Of a DNA stretch of 28,691 nt, positions 1 through 6,967 are shown in pieces. Below the pieces are notes generated by a model, which was not told the DNA's origin, ran no database searches, and saw only the letters and a program-made list of their open reading frames with translations. The position numbers and the translations under genes were made by a program. Within the stretch, counting starts at the first letter, position 1; every line of letters begins with the position of its first letter. Source of the DNA: an uncultured Chlorobiaceae bacterium (GTDB taxonomy: Bacteria > Bacteroidota > Chlorobiia > Chlorobiales > Chlorobiaceae); assembly GCA_903874585.1 (NCBI GenBank), contig CAIQSY010000223.1, positions 1-28,691 on the forward strand. Reading direction: 5' to 3'.

Positions 1-171
1 CAGCAAAATATAAATGGATTTGATCTCTTTCAATATATCATTTTATTGCTTATAGAAAAATTGTAAAACGTTTAATTATTAACAGATATAGTCTTCAAGA
101 ATTAATAGAGGTGCCCTTATGTTCCTTAATTACAGACGTCCTCAAACAAGATAGAAATACCCAGTTTAATC

Positions 172-300
172 ATGAAAGAGAATACGATGATCTACAGCTT
201 TCTCAAATATAATCCAAAACTGGTATGGAAATATCTGCAAAAAGACATTGAAGATATTGTTGACATAAACCGCATGGAACGAATCCTTGATTTAAAATAA
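172..300 (+). CDS. Small hypothetical ORF (42 aa), possibly a gene remnant
   Basis: An ATG at 172 opens a 42-codon frame ending in TAA at 298-300. The peptide is rich in Lys, Ile, Leu and Asp and looks protein-like (it ends RMERILDLK), but I do not recognise a family. No clear Shine-Dalgarno sequence precedes it. The frame is open upstream to about 133, so it may be the tail of a degraded gene. A separate frame from base 1 to the TAA at 64-66 could be the end of a gene that starts before the window. It converges with the minus-strand gene ending at 332. Whether it is translated is uncertain. Confidence 0.25.
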   Translation: MKENTMIYSFLKYNPKLVWKYLQKDIEDIVDINRMERILDLK

Positions 301-331
301 ATCTGTTCGGTAAGGTGCTTTAGTATACAAT

Positions 332-817
332 TTAGTTTTGATGACCATACCCAATTTCTTCATTCTTATTCCAAAAGGCTTTATACAGATCCCAATACGA
401 TCCTTTTTTTGCAATCCATAAGGCAACGATTTGCATAGCCATCTCCAAATCATCCAAGTGTGCCATTCTACCATCACTTCCCCGAAGCCCTTTCTCGTTT
501 TTTTTTGCACCACGATTTATCAGGATATTTTTTTCATCATAAATCATATTTCGAGCCTGCTCATTATCTATGCCTTTTGGGAGAAAATCTAATAGCATTT
601 TTCTAAGCCCATTGTAATAAAGTTGAAACTTCTCAACCGGATCATCAATTTTTTTAGACATCAACGCTTCCGCTTCATTTTCAACTACTAATCCAGAATC
701 CAAATTAATAGACAATTGTTCGCCTTTAACCTCTTCAGCTTTTTGCAGAATCTCATACCTCTCTAAATCTTCTTTTGAAAGCTGACTTTTGCCGAGAACT
801 TCACTTTTTTGTTTCAT
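332..817 (-). CDS. Hypothetical protein (161 aa), partner of the ImmA/IrrE protein
   Basis: This is a soluble, charged protein of 161 residues with no signal peptide or membrane segment. The N-terminal third is Glu/Lys rich and probably helical. The C-terminal half, from about residue 100, holds Gly-, Asp- and Trp-containing stretches (RMAHLDDLEMA, SYWDLYKAFWNKN). I do not recognise the family. Its ATG (817-815) lies one base after the stop codon of the upstream XRE-ImmA/IrrE gene, so the two are almost certainly co-transcribed and translationally coupled. In two-gene COG2856-type modules the partner is often the toxin or the target of the peptidase. By position this protein is a candidate for that role, which is inference only. 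Confidence 0.7.
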   Translation of the reverse strand: MKQKSEVLGKSQLSKEDLERYEILQKAEEVKGEQLSINLDSGLVVENEAEALMSKKIDDPVEKFQLYYNGLRKMLLDFLPKGIDNEQARNMIYDEKNILINRGAKKNEKGLRGSDGRMAHLDDLEMAMQIVALWIAKKGSYWDLYKAFWNKNEEIGYGHQN

Positions 818-818
818 A

Positions 819-1997
819 CTATACTGTTAAAAGGTTTTTGATTTTTTGCGCAGCTACTTCTAATGATTCGACATCCCAGTTAGCCTTATTTAAGCTTTCT
901 CCTAAAGAATCAATTTTAGGAAAGTGCTCCGTAAATGCACCCCAATAATTATTACCAATCTTATGTTGCCTATACTGAAATTGAGAATATATAATAGATG
1001 GATGTATCTGCATTTCTTTAGCAAATTTACATACCATGAGGTGATTATGAATTAATGGCTCAATATATCTCATTTTTTCTTCAGAAATAAGATATTCCGA
1101 CGCAAATTCATTAGCCTTGTCTTCATGAATCAAAAACAGGTCTGGTTCTCCTGTTAAATGGTATCGTATCTGTTTAAGCTGTTCTAAGTCAAAAAGAACA
1201 TGGTGGAGTTCGTGCAATAAGGAAAACCATATAGTTGGATAACTTTTTTTTAGATCAGTCACAACAATATAAGGCTTATTATTTACTAGAAAAGTTGCTC
1301 CGCGTATTTGCGTTTTTGGCACCATTGGCTGAAACACAATTGTGACACCTACGTTATAAAGAGCCCGAAAAACAGTTAACAAGCCTTTATCAACACTTTG
1401 AGTATATGGCTTAATCTTAGGTATTAATTCTTTTAAGGCTTCCCTTGAATATTTATTTTGATTATCAATCAGCTCAAAGTATTTATAGGAAGACTTTATC
1501 CAAAAGTCTTTCATTTTATCATTAAAAGACCTTTTTGTTCTGCTATACAACGCTTCATTTAATTTATTTTCATATTCATAAATCGATGATAGCTTAAAAA
1601 ATCCACATATTCTTTTCTTAAGTTCATCCACAGTGAATTTTTTATCAACAAAACCCAGTGAAGACAAAGTCTTAAGATCGAAATATCGATTAATAAAAGT
1701 TATTTCAATAGAGTCTTGCAAATCTTTAATCTCTTCAACTGGCCGATCTTTTAAATGATATGCCAACAGACTATCAAATGGCATACCCAAAAACTCTCCT
1801 AATTTAAGAATATTGCTTACATCAGTTTGCTTAGATGTCTTATCTAATATTCCATCAAGGCTTCTACGTTGAATATTAGCTAGTTTTTCAAACTGTGTCT
1901 TGCTTAATCCAAACTCTTGTAGTTTCTCATTGAAAATCTCCTTCAATGAAGGGCTTTCAGGTAAGTTCAAACTATTTTCTAAGATATTTCTAATCAT
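819..1997 (-). CDS. XRE-family HTH / ImmA-IrrE metallopeptidase
   Basis: A 392-residue, two-domain regulator. Residues about 27-75 form a Cro/C1-type helix-turn-helix (LSKTQFEKLANIQRRSLDGIL). The C-terminal half is a zincin of the ImmA/IrrE family, with the HExxH motif as HELHH at 262-266 and the downstream EDKANEFA segment at about 292-299, whose Glu is the expected third zinc ligand. Family members cleave or inactivate a cognate repressor or antitoxin, or autoregulate as COG2856-type antitoxins. The length is normal for HTH-IrrE fusions and all catalytic residues are present. Two palindromic repeats just upstream (2001-2071) are likely binding sites for its own HTH. It is first in a two-gene minus-strand operon. 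Family assignment is firm; the biological role (toxin-antitoxin, phage defence or element maintenance) is inferred. Confidence 0.88.
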   Translation of the reverse strand: MIRNILENSLNLPESPSLKEIFNEKLQEFGLSKTQFEKLANIQRRSLDGILDKTSKQTDVSNILKLGEFLGMPFDSLLAYHLKDRPVEEIKDLQDSIEITFINRYFDLKTLSSLGFVDKKFTVDELKKRICGFFKLSSIYEYENKLNEALYSRTKRSFNDKMKDFWIKSSYKYFELIDNQNKYSREALKELIPKIKPYTQSVDKGLLTVFRALYNVGVTIVFQPMVPKTQIRGATFLVNNKPYIVVTDLKKSYPTIWFSLLHELHHVLFDLEQLKQIRYHLTGEPDLFLIHEDKANEFASEYLISEEKMRYIEPLIHNHLMVCKFAKEMQIHPSIIYSQFQYRQHKIGNNYWGAFTEHFPKIDSLGESLNKANWDVESLEVAAQKIKNLLTV

Positions 1998-2000
1998 AAT

Positions 2001-2019
2001 AAAGGTAATTTTACCTCTA
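2001..2019. promoter_or_regulatory. Palindromic operator, proximal copy
   Basis: The core AGGTAATTTTACCT (2003-2016) is a perfect 6-bp inverted repeat with a 2-bp centre. The surrounding 19 bp match the distal copy at 2053-2071 at 17 of 19 positions. It lies directly downstream of a TATAAT on the minus strand, so a bound protein would block RNA polymerase at the start site of the ImmA/IrrE gene. Its use by that gene's HTH domain is inferred. Confidence 0.65.
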
Positions 2020-2024
2020 TTATA
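2019..2024 (-). promoter_or_regulatory. Minus-strand -10 box (TATAAT) for the ImmA/IrrE operon
   Basis: A perfect TATAAT reads on the minus strand 22 bp upstream of the ATG at 1997. The -35 is weak; TGCTTT with a 16-bp spacer is the best fit. It sits between two near-identical palindromes, as expected for an autorepressed promoter. The ATG itself lacks a well-spaced Shine-Dalgarno sequence, so a short leader is likely. Confidence 0.5.
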
Positions 2025-2052
2025 AGAATCTGATAATCAAAAAGCAAGCAAA

Positions 2053-2071
2053 AAAGGTATATTTACCTCTA
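2053..2071. promoter_or_regulatory. Palindromic operator, distal copy
   Basis: AGGTATATTTACCT (2055-2068) has 5-bp arms and a 4-bp centre. It repeats the proximal 19-bp operator with two central substitutions. The centre-to-centre distance is 52 bp, about five helical turns, so both sites face the same side of the helix. This fits cooperative binding of a dimeric HTH protein. Confidence 0.6.
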
Positions 2072-2546
2072 ACAACTCTTGACAGGCACGAATGCACGAC
2101 AATTACTCGGAACAGCTCCGGGTCGTTGATCTGTTGCTAAAAAATCTCATCTTGAGCAAAACATAGCGATGTGCGGGAATAACGTGTTAAACGTTCTTGA
2201 GGAGGTAAGTGAAGACGGTGAGCAAAAATGATTTTCTCTCTTACCGATCGACAAGCTATTGGCAAAGAACCCATAAGGGGAGAGCGTATGCCAAGGGGAA
2301 GCGGTTGAATGTGCAGGTGTTCGTTGCGTCATGTGATGGTTCGAGGAATAGAGCGGATGGCTATTGTACTTGATGATAACGACTGAAAGGATGTCGTATA
2401 CCGGGTTGGCAAAGCAGCAGAAGGTCTTGGGTTGGGTCGCTTGCTGGCGTTTTTTTCAAGGTCTGACTGGTATATTCAGGGTAAGTCAGGAAGGGGCTGA
2501 ATAAAACGTAGGGTGACGAGCATTGCACGAAGTACGATGAAAAAGA
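2072..2546. other. Gap with no recognisable gene; short ORFs only
   Basis: About 475 bp between the divergent minus-strand operon and the HAD fragment. It holds only short plus-strand frames: 2092-2166 (24 aa), 2174-2236 (20 aa, overlapping the next at ATGA), 2236-2316 (26 aa) and 2391-2504 (37 aa). None resembles a family I know. The run of short, partly overlapping frames suggests eroded coding DNA. I saw no tRNA, terminator or insertion-sequence end. Confidence 0.4.
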
Positions 2547-2975
2547 GTGAAATACAAACTTCTTGTTTTTGATTTTGACGGGACCTTGGCTGATAGCGAG
2601 GAGAGCATTATGGAGTCTCTGCAGCTTGTCGCCCAGGATCTGGGGATTCCGGCTTTTGACAGGGACAGAGCCCGGCGGAGCATTGGTTTGCCGTTGCGGC
2701 GTACAATTGAAATGGGGCTTGGTCTCGGCCCTGAAGAAGCTCCTAAGGCAGTCGATCTCTACAGAAAGCGCTACAACGAGGTTGCTTTAGACTTGACGCA
2801 TCTGTTTCCGGGAGTGACTGAGACCCTTGACCGATTGCGGCACGATTACCTGCTGGCCGTCGCTTCAAGCAAGAGCTGCCGGAATCAGCTCAATCGCCAT
2901 GGTGGTACAATTCTGCTTGGTGTTCAGGATGACGGAACTCTTCAGGGTATTGAGTCGGATGCTGTAACCCGCTGA
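2547..2975 (+). pseudogene. Truncated HAD-family phosphatase fused to an AlbA_2 fragment
   Basis: A GTG start at 2547 (in-frame stop just upstream) opens a 142-residue chimera. Residues 1 to about 111 are the N-terminal part of a phosphoglycolate-phosphatase-like HAD hydrolase. Motif I is intact (DFDGTLADS, nucleophile in the first DxD), followed by the helical cap and the motif II region (LLAVASSKS). Motifs III and IV, needed for catalysis, are missing. From about residue 114 the sequence switches to LNRHGGTILLGVQDDG, a hallmark of AlbA_2 domains. HAD phosphatases of this type usually have about 215 residues, so nearly half is lost. The junction (about 2874-2888) implies a deletion or recombination joining two genes in frame. 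The product is very unlikely to be an active phosphatase. Confidence 0.8.
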
Positions 2976-4198
2976 AGCTCACTCCGCCAACGTATCTTTC
3001 TGTGGATGTAGTCGAGCTTGATGGGAATTCTCTGCTGCGTATCTATGTGCCGGAAAGCTCACAAGTGCATCGCTGCAATGGGCGCATTTACGACTGCAAT
3101 GAAGATGGCGATCTGGATATTACCGATCGCACCACACTGGTGGCACATCTCTACCAGCGTAAACAGGCGACGTTCAGCGAAAACAAGATATACCCCTGGA
3201 TTCAGGTCGGAGATCTTCGACCGGAATTGATTGAAAAGTGCCGTCGATATGTTCGAATAAACAGGGATAATCACCCTTGGGCGGATATGGATGATCTTCA
3301 ACTGCTCAAGAGTGCTCAGCTCTATCAAGAGAATCCAGTAACCAATGAAAATGGAGTCACTCTGGCAGGAGTAATGCTTTTTGCACCTGACCTTCTCATC
3401 CTGAAAGTATGCCCCGCACATCGAACTGATCTGATCCTGCGCAAGGTCAACGTTGACCGCTACGACGACCGCGATCTGGTTCGCACCAATCTCATCGAAA
3501 GCTACAACCGCATTCTGGCCTTTGTTCAAAAGCACTTGCCAGACCCTTTTTATCTGGAGGGCATTGAACGCAGAAGCCTGCGGGATGCCATCTTCCGCGA
3601 AGTTGCATCCAATATCCTTATTCACCGCGAATATTCCAGCGGCGTTCCGGCTCGGCTCATCATTGAATATGGTCAAGTGACCACATGGAACGCCAATCGT
3701 CCTCACGGGTTTGGCGTGCTGAACCCCGACACCTTCGCGCCCTATCCTAAAAACCCGGTGATCGGTGCATTTTTCAGAGAGATAGACCGTGCTGAAGAAC
3801 TCGGCTCTGGTATGCGCAACCTTATGAAATATGGCAAAGCTTATGGTGGGGCAGATCCGCAACTCATTGAAGGGGATGTGTTTCGGATGATCATCAGTGT
3901 GCCGGAATTCGGAGAAAAACAAAAGGACACGGCTGAAGTTGCACAAGTTGGGGTGCATGACGTCAGCTTGACTGAAATGATGAAGAAAATTATAATACTC
4001 CTGATTGAGCCGAAATCAACTCCACAACTTCTGGTGCAGCTTGGCTATCCTCGAAGGACTCGTAATTACGAAGCGGCTATCAAAGGTCTGCTGGACTTTA
4101 AATTGATCGAAATGACCTTGCCGGATAAGCCACGAAGCAAAAACCAGCAATACTGTCTGACTGAGAAGAGCAAACACTTGATAGATGGGATATCATGA
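2886..4198 (+). pseudogene. AlbA_2 / RecG-C-like ATP-binding protein, 5'-truncated and frameshifted
   Basis: The remains of an AlbA_2 (Schlafen-AAA-like) plus HATPase_c_4 transcriptional-regulator-type protein. The N-terminus of AlbA_2 is lost at the HAD junction. The start of the preserved part (HGGTILLGVQDDG) runs in the HAD frame to a TGA at 2973-2975. The continuation (PLKLTPPTYLSVDVVELDGN) is in another frame that stays open to 4198. It covers the end of AlbA_2, a linker, the GHKL-like ATPase segment (REVASNILIHREYS; RAEELGSGMRNL) and a C-terminal winged-helix-like stretch. A GTG at 3002 could restart translation and give a 398-residue product without most of AlbA_2, but I see no strong ribosome-binding site. 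An intact relative lies at 5565-6821. Confidence 0.75.
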
Positions 4199-4310
4199 AA
4201 CAAAAGACTTTATCGCAAATTTCCTATCCATTCCCGATTACGTCCGCAGTGCGGATGCAATTGCACTGAATGCGGTTCAGTTTATTGATATCTTGGTAAT
4301 CAGCGAGTGA
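4185..4310 (+). CDS. Small hypothetical ORF (41 aa), probably a remnant
   Basis: An ATG at 4185, inside the 3' end of the RecG-like frame, opens a 41-codon ORF. The peptide looks protein-like (ETKDFIANFLSIPDYVRSAD) and partly hydrophobic at its end. I do not recognise it. It lies between two broken genes, so it is probably the residue of another degraded gene rather than a functional small protein. Confidence 0.2.
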   Translation: MGYHETKDFIANFLSIPDYVRSADAIALNAVQFIDILVISE

Positions 4311-4357
4311 AGAATCAGTGCTCAAGAATTCAAAAAAGGATAAGAAAGAGGCGAATC

Positions 4358-4749
4358 ATGACAGAAGAACAAAGGCTCATCGCTTTTGAAAATACACCAA
4401 TCCGCGTGATTATTGGTTCAAGATGAAGGTCAGGGTGAAAAGTGACGATGGACTTGAACTGTCGACAATTTGTCGACGGTTGAAAATGAAATCTTCAGAT
4501 GGAATGAGTGAAGCCGAGCGGATTTTTACCGCACTGGCGGAACTTTCTACGCGGCAAATTGCCGAAAGTGTTGATGCTACAGGAATGGAAGAGAATGCCG
4601 ATGCTGGGAAAAAAGGCGGCAAGATTGCCAAAGGAGCCCGACTCGAATTGGAACAGAAAACAGGGAAAAGTGTTGTCAGCGGAGAGAACTTTCTTGCGCC
4701 ATCAAAGCCAACAAAAGAGGTCGGAGGTGAAGGAGTGCGTGGTGAGTGA
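4358..4749 (+). pseudogene. BRO-N / DinD-like prophage antirepressor, internally deleted
   Basis: A good ribosome-binding site (AAAGAGG) precedes ATG 4358. The first frame, MTEEQRLIAFENTPIR, is the typical opening of BRO-domain proteins, but it ends at TGA 4424-4426. The expected next segment (DYWFKMKVRVKSDDGLEL, then STICRRLKMKSSDG) continues in another frame. After SSDG the sequence jumps to the C-terminal part (MSEAERIFTALAELSTRQIA, then GGKIAKGARLELEQKTGK and VVSGENFL) that normally lies over 100 residues further on. At least two deletions, one with a frame change, have reduced a gene of about 270-300 residues to about 390 bp. BRO/antirepressor genes are usual cargo of phages and mobile elements, so this marks a decayed element. 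Confidence 0.75.
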
Positions 4750-4903
4750 GCGTATAAAAATGAAAAACAGATGATCGAATCTATTTCAATTATCTTGATT
4801 CCTGGCCTACTCTTGCATGGGAATGCGGTTTTGATGTTGATCCTGAGTCACTTTATTTCAGGGTAATGGGTATATTTGTCAGCGTTTCAACAGCTCGAAA
4901 AAA
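4750..4903 (+). other. Short spacer with a possible coding remnant
   Basis: One frame, from about 4768 to the TGA at 4911-4913, reads like protein (YFNYLDSWPTLAWECGFDVD) but has no start codon. A second frame (ATG about 4771) gives a 31-residue hydrophobic peptide. Neither is recognised. I regard this as the edge of the decayed region before the PEBP gene. Confidence 0.2.
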
Positions 4904-4908
4904 AGGAG
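4904..4908 (+). promoter_or_regulatory. Ribosome-binding site deciding the PEBP start
   Basis: AGGAG at 4904-4908 is one base from the ATG at 4910 but seven bases from the in-frame ATG at 4916. Only the second spacing is usable, so the protein should begin MFKKLLL rather than MIMFKK. Confidence 0.75.
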
Positions 4909-4915
4909 AATGATT

Positions 4916-5467
4916 ATGTTTAAAAAATTGCTTTTGGTCGTTGTCGTTTTTTGTTGTACAGCAACGGTAGCGTTTGCCGGTAACTTTAAGCTCACAAGCC
5001 CAACGATTACTGGTGCTACCCTCACTGAGGAGCAAGTATTTGATGGCTTTGGTTGTACGGGAAAAAATCAATCACCAGCGTTGCAATGGACAACAGGTCC
5101 GAAAGGAACAAAAAGCTATGCAATCACGGTGTATGATCCTGATGCGCCAACGGGTTCAGGCTGGTGGCATTGGGTTGTTTACAATATCCCGGCGAATGTG
5201 ACCGAATTGGCTTATGGTGCAGGAGATGCAACAGGGAAGCTGCTGCCTCCAGGAACTCTTCAAGGTCGTACAGATTTTGGCGTCCATGCGTTTGGCGGGG
5301 CATGTCCGCCAAAAGGCAACAAACCTCATCGTTATATTTTTACCGTCTATGCTTTGAACATTGAAAAAATTGATGTTCCTGCAGACGCATCCGCCGCATT
5401 GATTGGCTTCATGATTCATGCGAATACCCTTGAAAAAGCGAGCTTTACGGCGAAATATGGTCGCTAA
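4916..5467 (+). CDS. Secreted YbhB/YbcL-family PEBP (Raf-kinase-inhibitor-like) protein
   Basis: This 183-residue protein has a clear Sec signal peptide: two Lys, a run of Leu and Val, then VAFA with predicted cleavage after residue 21. It is followed by a complete phosphatidylethanolamine-binding-protein fold. Diagnostic segments are the DPDAPTGSGWWHWVVYNIP ligand-site loop, FGGACPPKGNKPHRYIFTVY and a C-terminal helix (IHANTLEKASFTAKYGR). Bacterial YbhB/YbcL proteins are periplasmic or cytoplasmic; the signal here places it in the periplasm or outside. The molecular role of the bacterial family is poorly defined, and ligand binding at an anion pocket is the shared property. The start is set by AGGAG at 4904-4908. 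It stands alone and appears intact, in contrast to the broken genes to its left. Confidence 0.9.
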   Translation: MFKKLLLVVVVFCCTATVAFAGNFKLTSPTITGATLTEEQVFDGFGCTGKNQSPALQWTTGPKGTKSYAITVYDPDAPTGSGWWHWVVYNIPANVTELAYGAGDATGKLLPPGTLQGRTDFGVHAFGGACPPKGNKPHRYIFTVYALNIEKIDVPADASAALIGFMIHANTLEKASFTAKYGR

Positions 5468-5564
5468 ACAGGTGATAAAAGGAGTGGCTTATCAAGTTAT
5501 TGTCTAATTATGTTTGAACGAAAGTATTTTCTGTTTGATTATGCTAACTATTTAAAATTAAACA

Positions 5565-6821
5565 ATGTACGAAAGCCTTTCAGATCTTCTCAGGCAAATC
5601 GCACTGGGTGAAGACTCAGTTCTTGAACTCAAAAGTGTTGAATTCAGTGGCAACAAGGTTGTTGGTCCTCATAAGTACGGGATGGCTGACGAACTTGTGG
5701 CAATGGCGAACACGGCCACCGGGATTATTGTTCTGGGGGTTGATGATAAATCGAGAAAGATTCAAGGCATTCCACTGGAAAAACTCGATATCGTTGAAGG
5801 CTGGCTTCGATCCATCTGTAATGATTCCATTGAGCCACCGCTGGATTGTGTTATCCGAAAACTGATTGTCACGGATGCTCAAGGCGAGGAAAAAATAATT
5901 CTACGGATTGATGTGCCGAGAAGTCTTTTTGTTCACAAAAGTCCTAACGGATATTTCCGTCGTACTGGCAGCTCCAGGCGAGAAATGACGCCGGATGTGT
6001 TGGCGCGTCTGTTTCAGCAGCGCAGCCAGACCAGGATTATCCGATTTGATGAGCAAACGGTTCCCGGTACAACGCTGAACGACCTGAATCCGAAATTGTG
6101 GAATCGATTCAGAACGGTGCTCTCTCCGAAGAATGATCAGGAGTTTCTGGAGAAGATGAAACTTATCGTCAGGGATGAAGACAATGTGATGCGTGCCACT
6201 GTCAGCGGTATTTTATTAGCAAGTGATGCACCAGAATCATTCCTGCCAAATGCTTTCATCCAGGCAGTCTGTTATCGGGGAAGTGAAAGAAATGCTGCAT
6301 ATCAATTGGACGCAAAAGATATTACCGGGACTTTGGATGCGCAGATAGAGGATGCGTGCAAATTTGTGGAGCGCAATATGAGTGTTTATGCCATCAAGGC
6401 GCCAAACCGTATTGAAACGCCACAGTTTTCCATGAATGCCGTTTTTGAAGCCGTTGTTAATGCTGTTGCCCACCGCGATTATTCGATTTATGGCTCAAAA
6501 ATTCGGTTGCATCTTTTCGCCGACCGTCTGGAAATTTTTTCACCGGGTGCCATTCCAAACACCATGACTATTGACAGCCTCTCGGAGCGGCAATCTGCAC
6601 GGAACGAACTGATCAGTTCGTTGCTGGCTCGGTGTGCTATGAACGTCAACGCTGTTGGCAGTCAAAGGAACTTCATTATGGATAAGCGTGGGGAAGGGGT
6701 GCCAATTATTATCGTGGAAAGCGATAAAGTGTCGGGGAGAAAGCCGGTATATCATTTGCTTGATGATGCCGAACTGAAACTGACCATATTTGCAGCTCCC
6801 CCGCCTCACGGAAAGGAGTGA
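5565..6821 (+). CDS. AlbA_2 / HATPase_c_4 (RecG-C-like) ATP-binding regulator
   Basis: An intact 418-residue protein. Residues about 8-150 form an AlbA_2 domain (LELKSVEFSGNKVV, then GIIVLGVDDKSRKIQGI and the GYFRRTGSSRREM segment). The C-terminal half holds the GHKL-like HATPase_c_4 region, with FEAVVNAVAHRDYSIYG carrying the N-box-type Asn and LEIFSPGAIP following. Such proteins are annotated as putative transcriptional regulators or RecG-C-like ATP-binding proteins and are common in accessory regions; substrate and partner are unknown. No good Shine-Dalgarno sequence precedes ATG 5565. It is a paralogue in architecture of the broken gene at 2886-4198, though the sequences differ widely. 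Its stop overlaps the start of the following 43-codon ORF. Confidence 0.85.
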   Translation: MYESLSDLLRQIALGEDSVLELKSVEFSGNKVVGPHKYGMADELVAMANTATGIIVLGVDDKSRKIQGIPLEKLDIVEGWLRSICNDSIEPPLDCVIRKLIVTDAQGEEKIILRIDVPRSLFVHKSPNGYFRRTGSSRREMTPDVLARLFQQRSQTRIIRFDEQTVPGTTLNDLNPKLWNRFRTVLSPKNDQEFLEKMKLIVRDEDNVMRATVSGILLASDAPESFLPNAFIQAVCYRGSERNAAYQLDAKDITGTLDAQIEDACKFVERNMSVYAIKAPNRIETPQFSMNAVFEAVVNAVAHRDYSIYGSKIRLHLFADRLEIFSPGAIPNTMTIDSLSERQSARNELISSLLARCAMNVNAVGSQRNFIMDKRGEGVPIIIVESDKVSGRKPVYHLLDDAELKLTIFAAPPPHGKE

Positions 6822-6952
6822 TGGTGAGGGAATCAGGAGTATGGCTGGTTGAGTTGTCACAAGCCCAGTTGGCTCTCTTCCAGCAAAAGTTCGTGGTTTG
6901 GTGGATAACGGAAAACTTTGGCAAATCGCCGTATGAGATGAAAACATCCTGA
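6821..6952 (+). CDS. Small coupled ORF (43 aa), unknown
   Basis: The ATG at 6821 overlaps the TGA of the AlbA_2 gene (TGATG) and is preceded by AAAGGAG at 6812-6818, a well-placed ribosome-binding site. The 43-residue product is rich in Trp, Val and Gln (LALFQQKFVVWWITENFGK) and could form an amphipathic helix. I know no family for it. Coupling and ribosome-binding site favour translation, but the short length and lack of homology leave this uncertain. It ends 15 bp before recC. Confidence 0.35.
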   Translation: MVRESGVWLVELSQAQLALFQQKFVVWWITENFGKSPYEMKTS

Positions 6953-6967
6953 TAAATCCCCCACCCC

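Noticed and set aside
3059..3958. 299-codon minus-strand ORF
   Set aside because: It lies entirely opposite the RecG-like gene, whose plus-strand product matches a known family; the minus-strand peptide does not.
5515..5550. Promoter TTGAAC...TATGCT before the AlbA_2 gene
   Set aside because: The spacer is about 20 bp, too long for a credible sigma-70 promoter.
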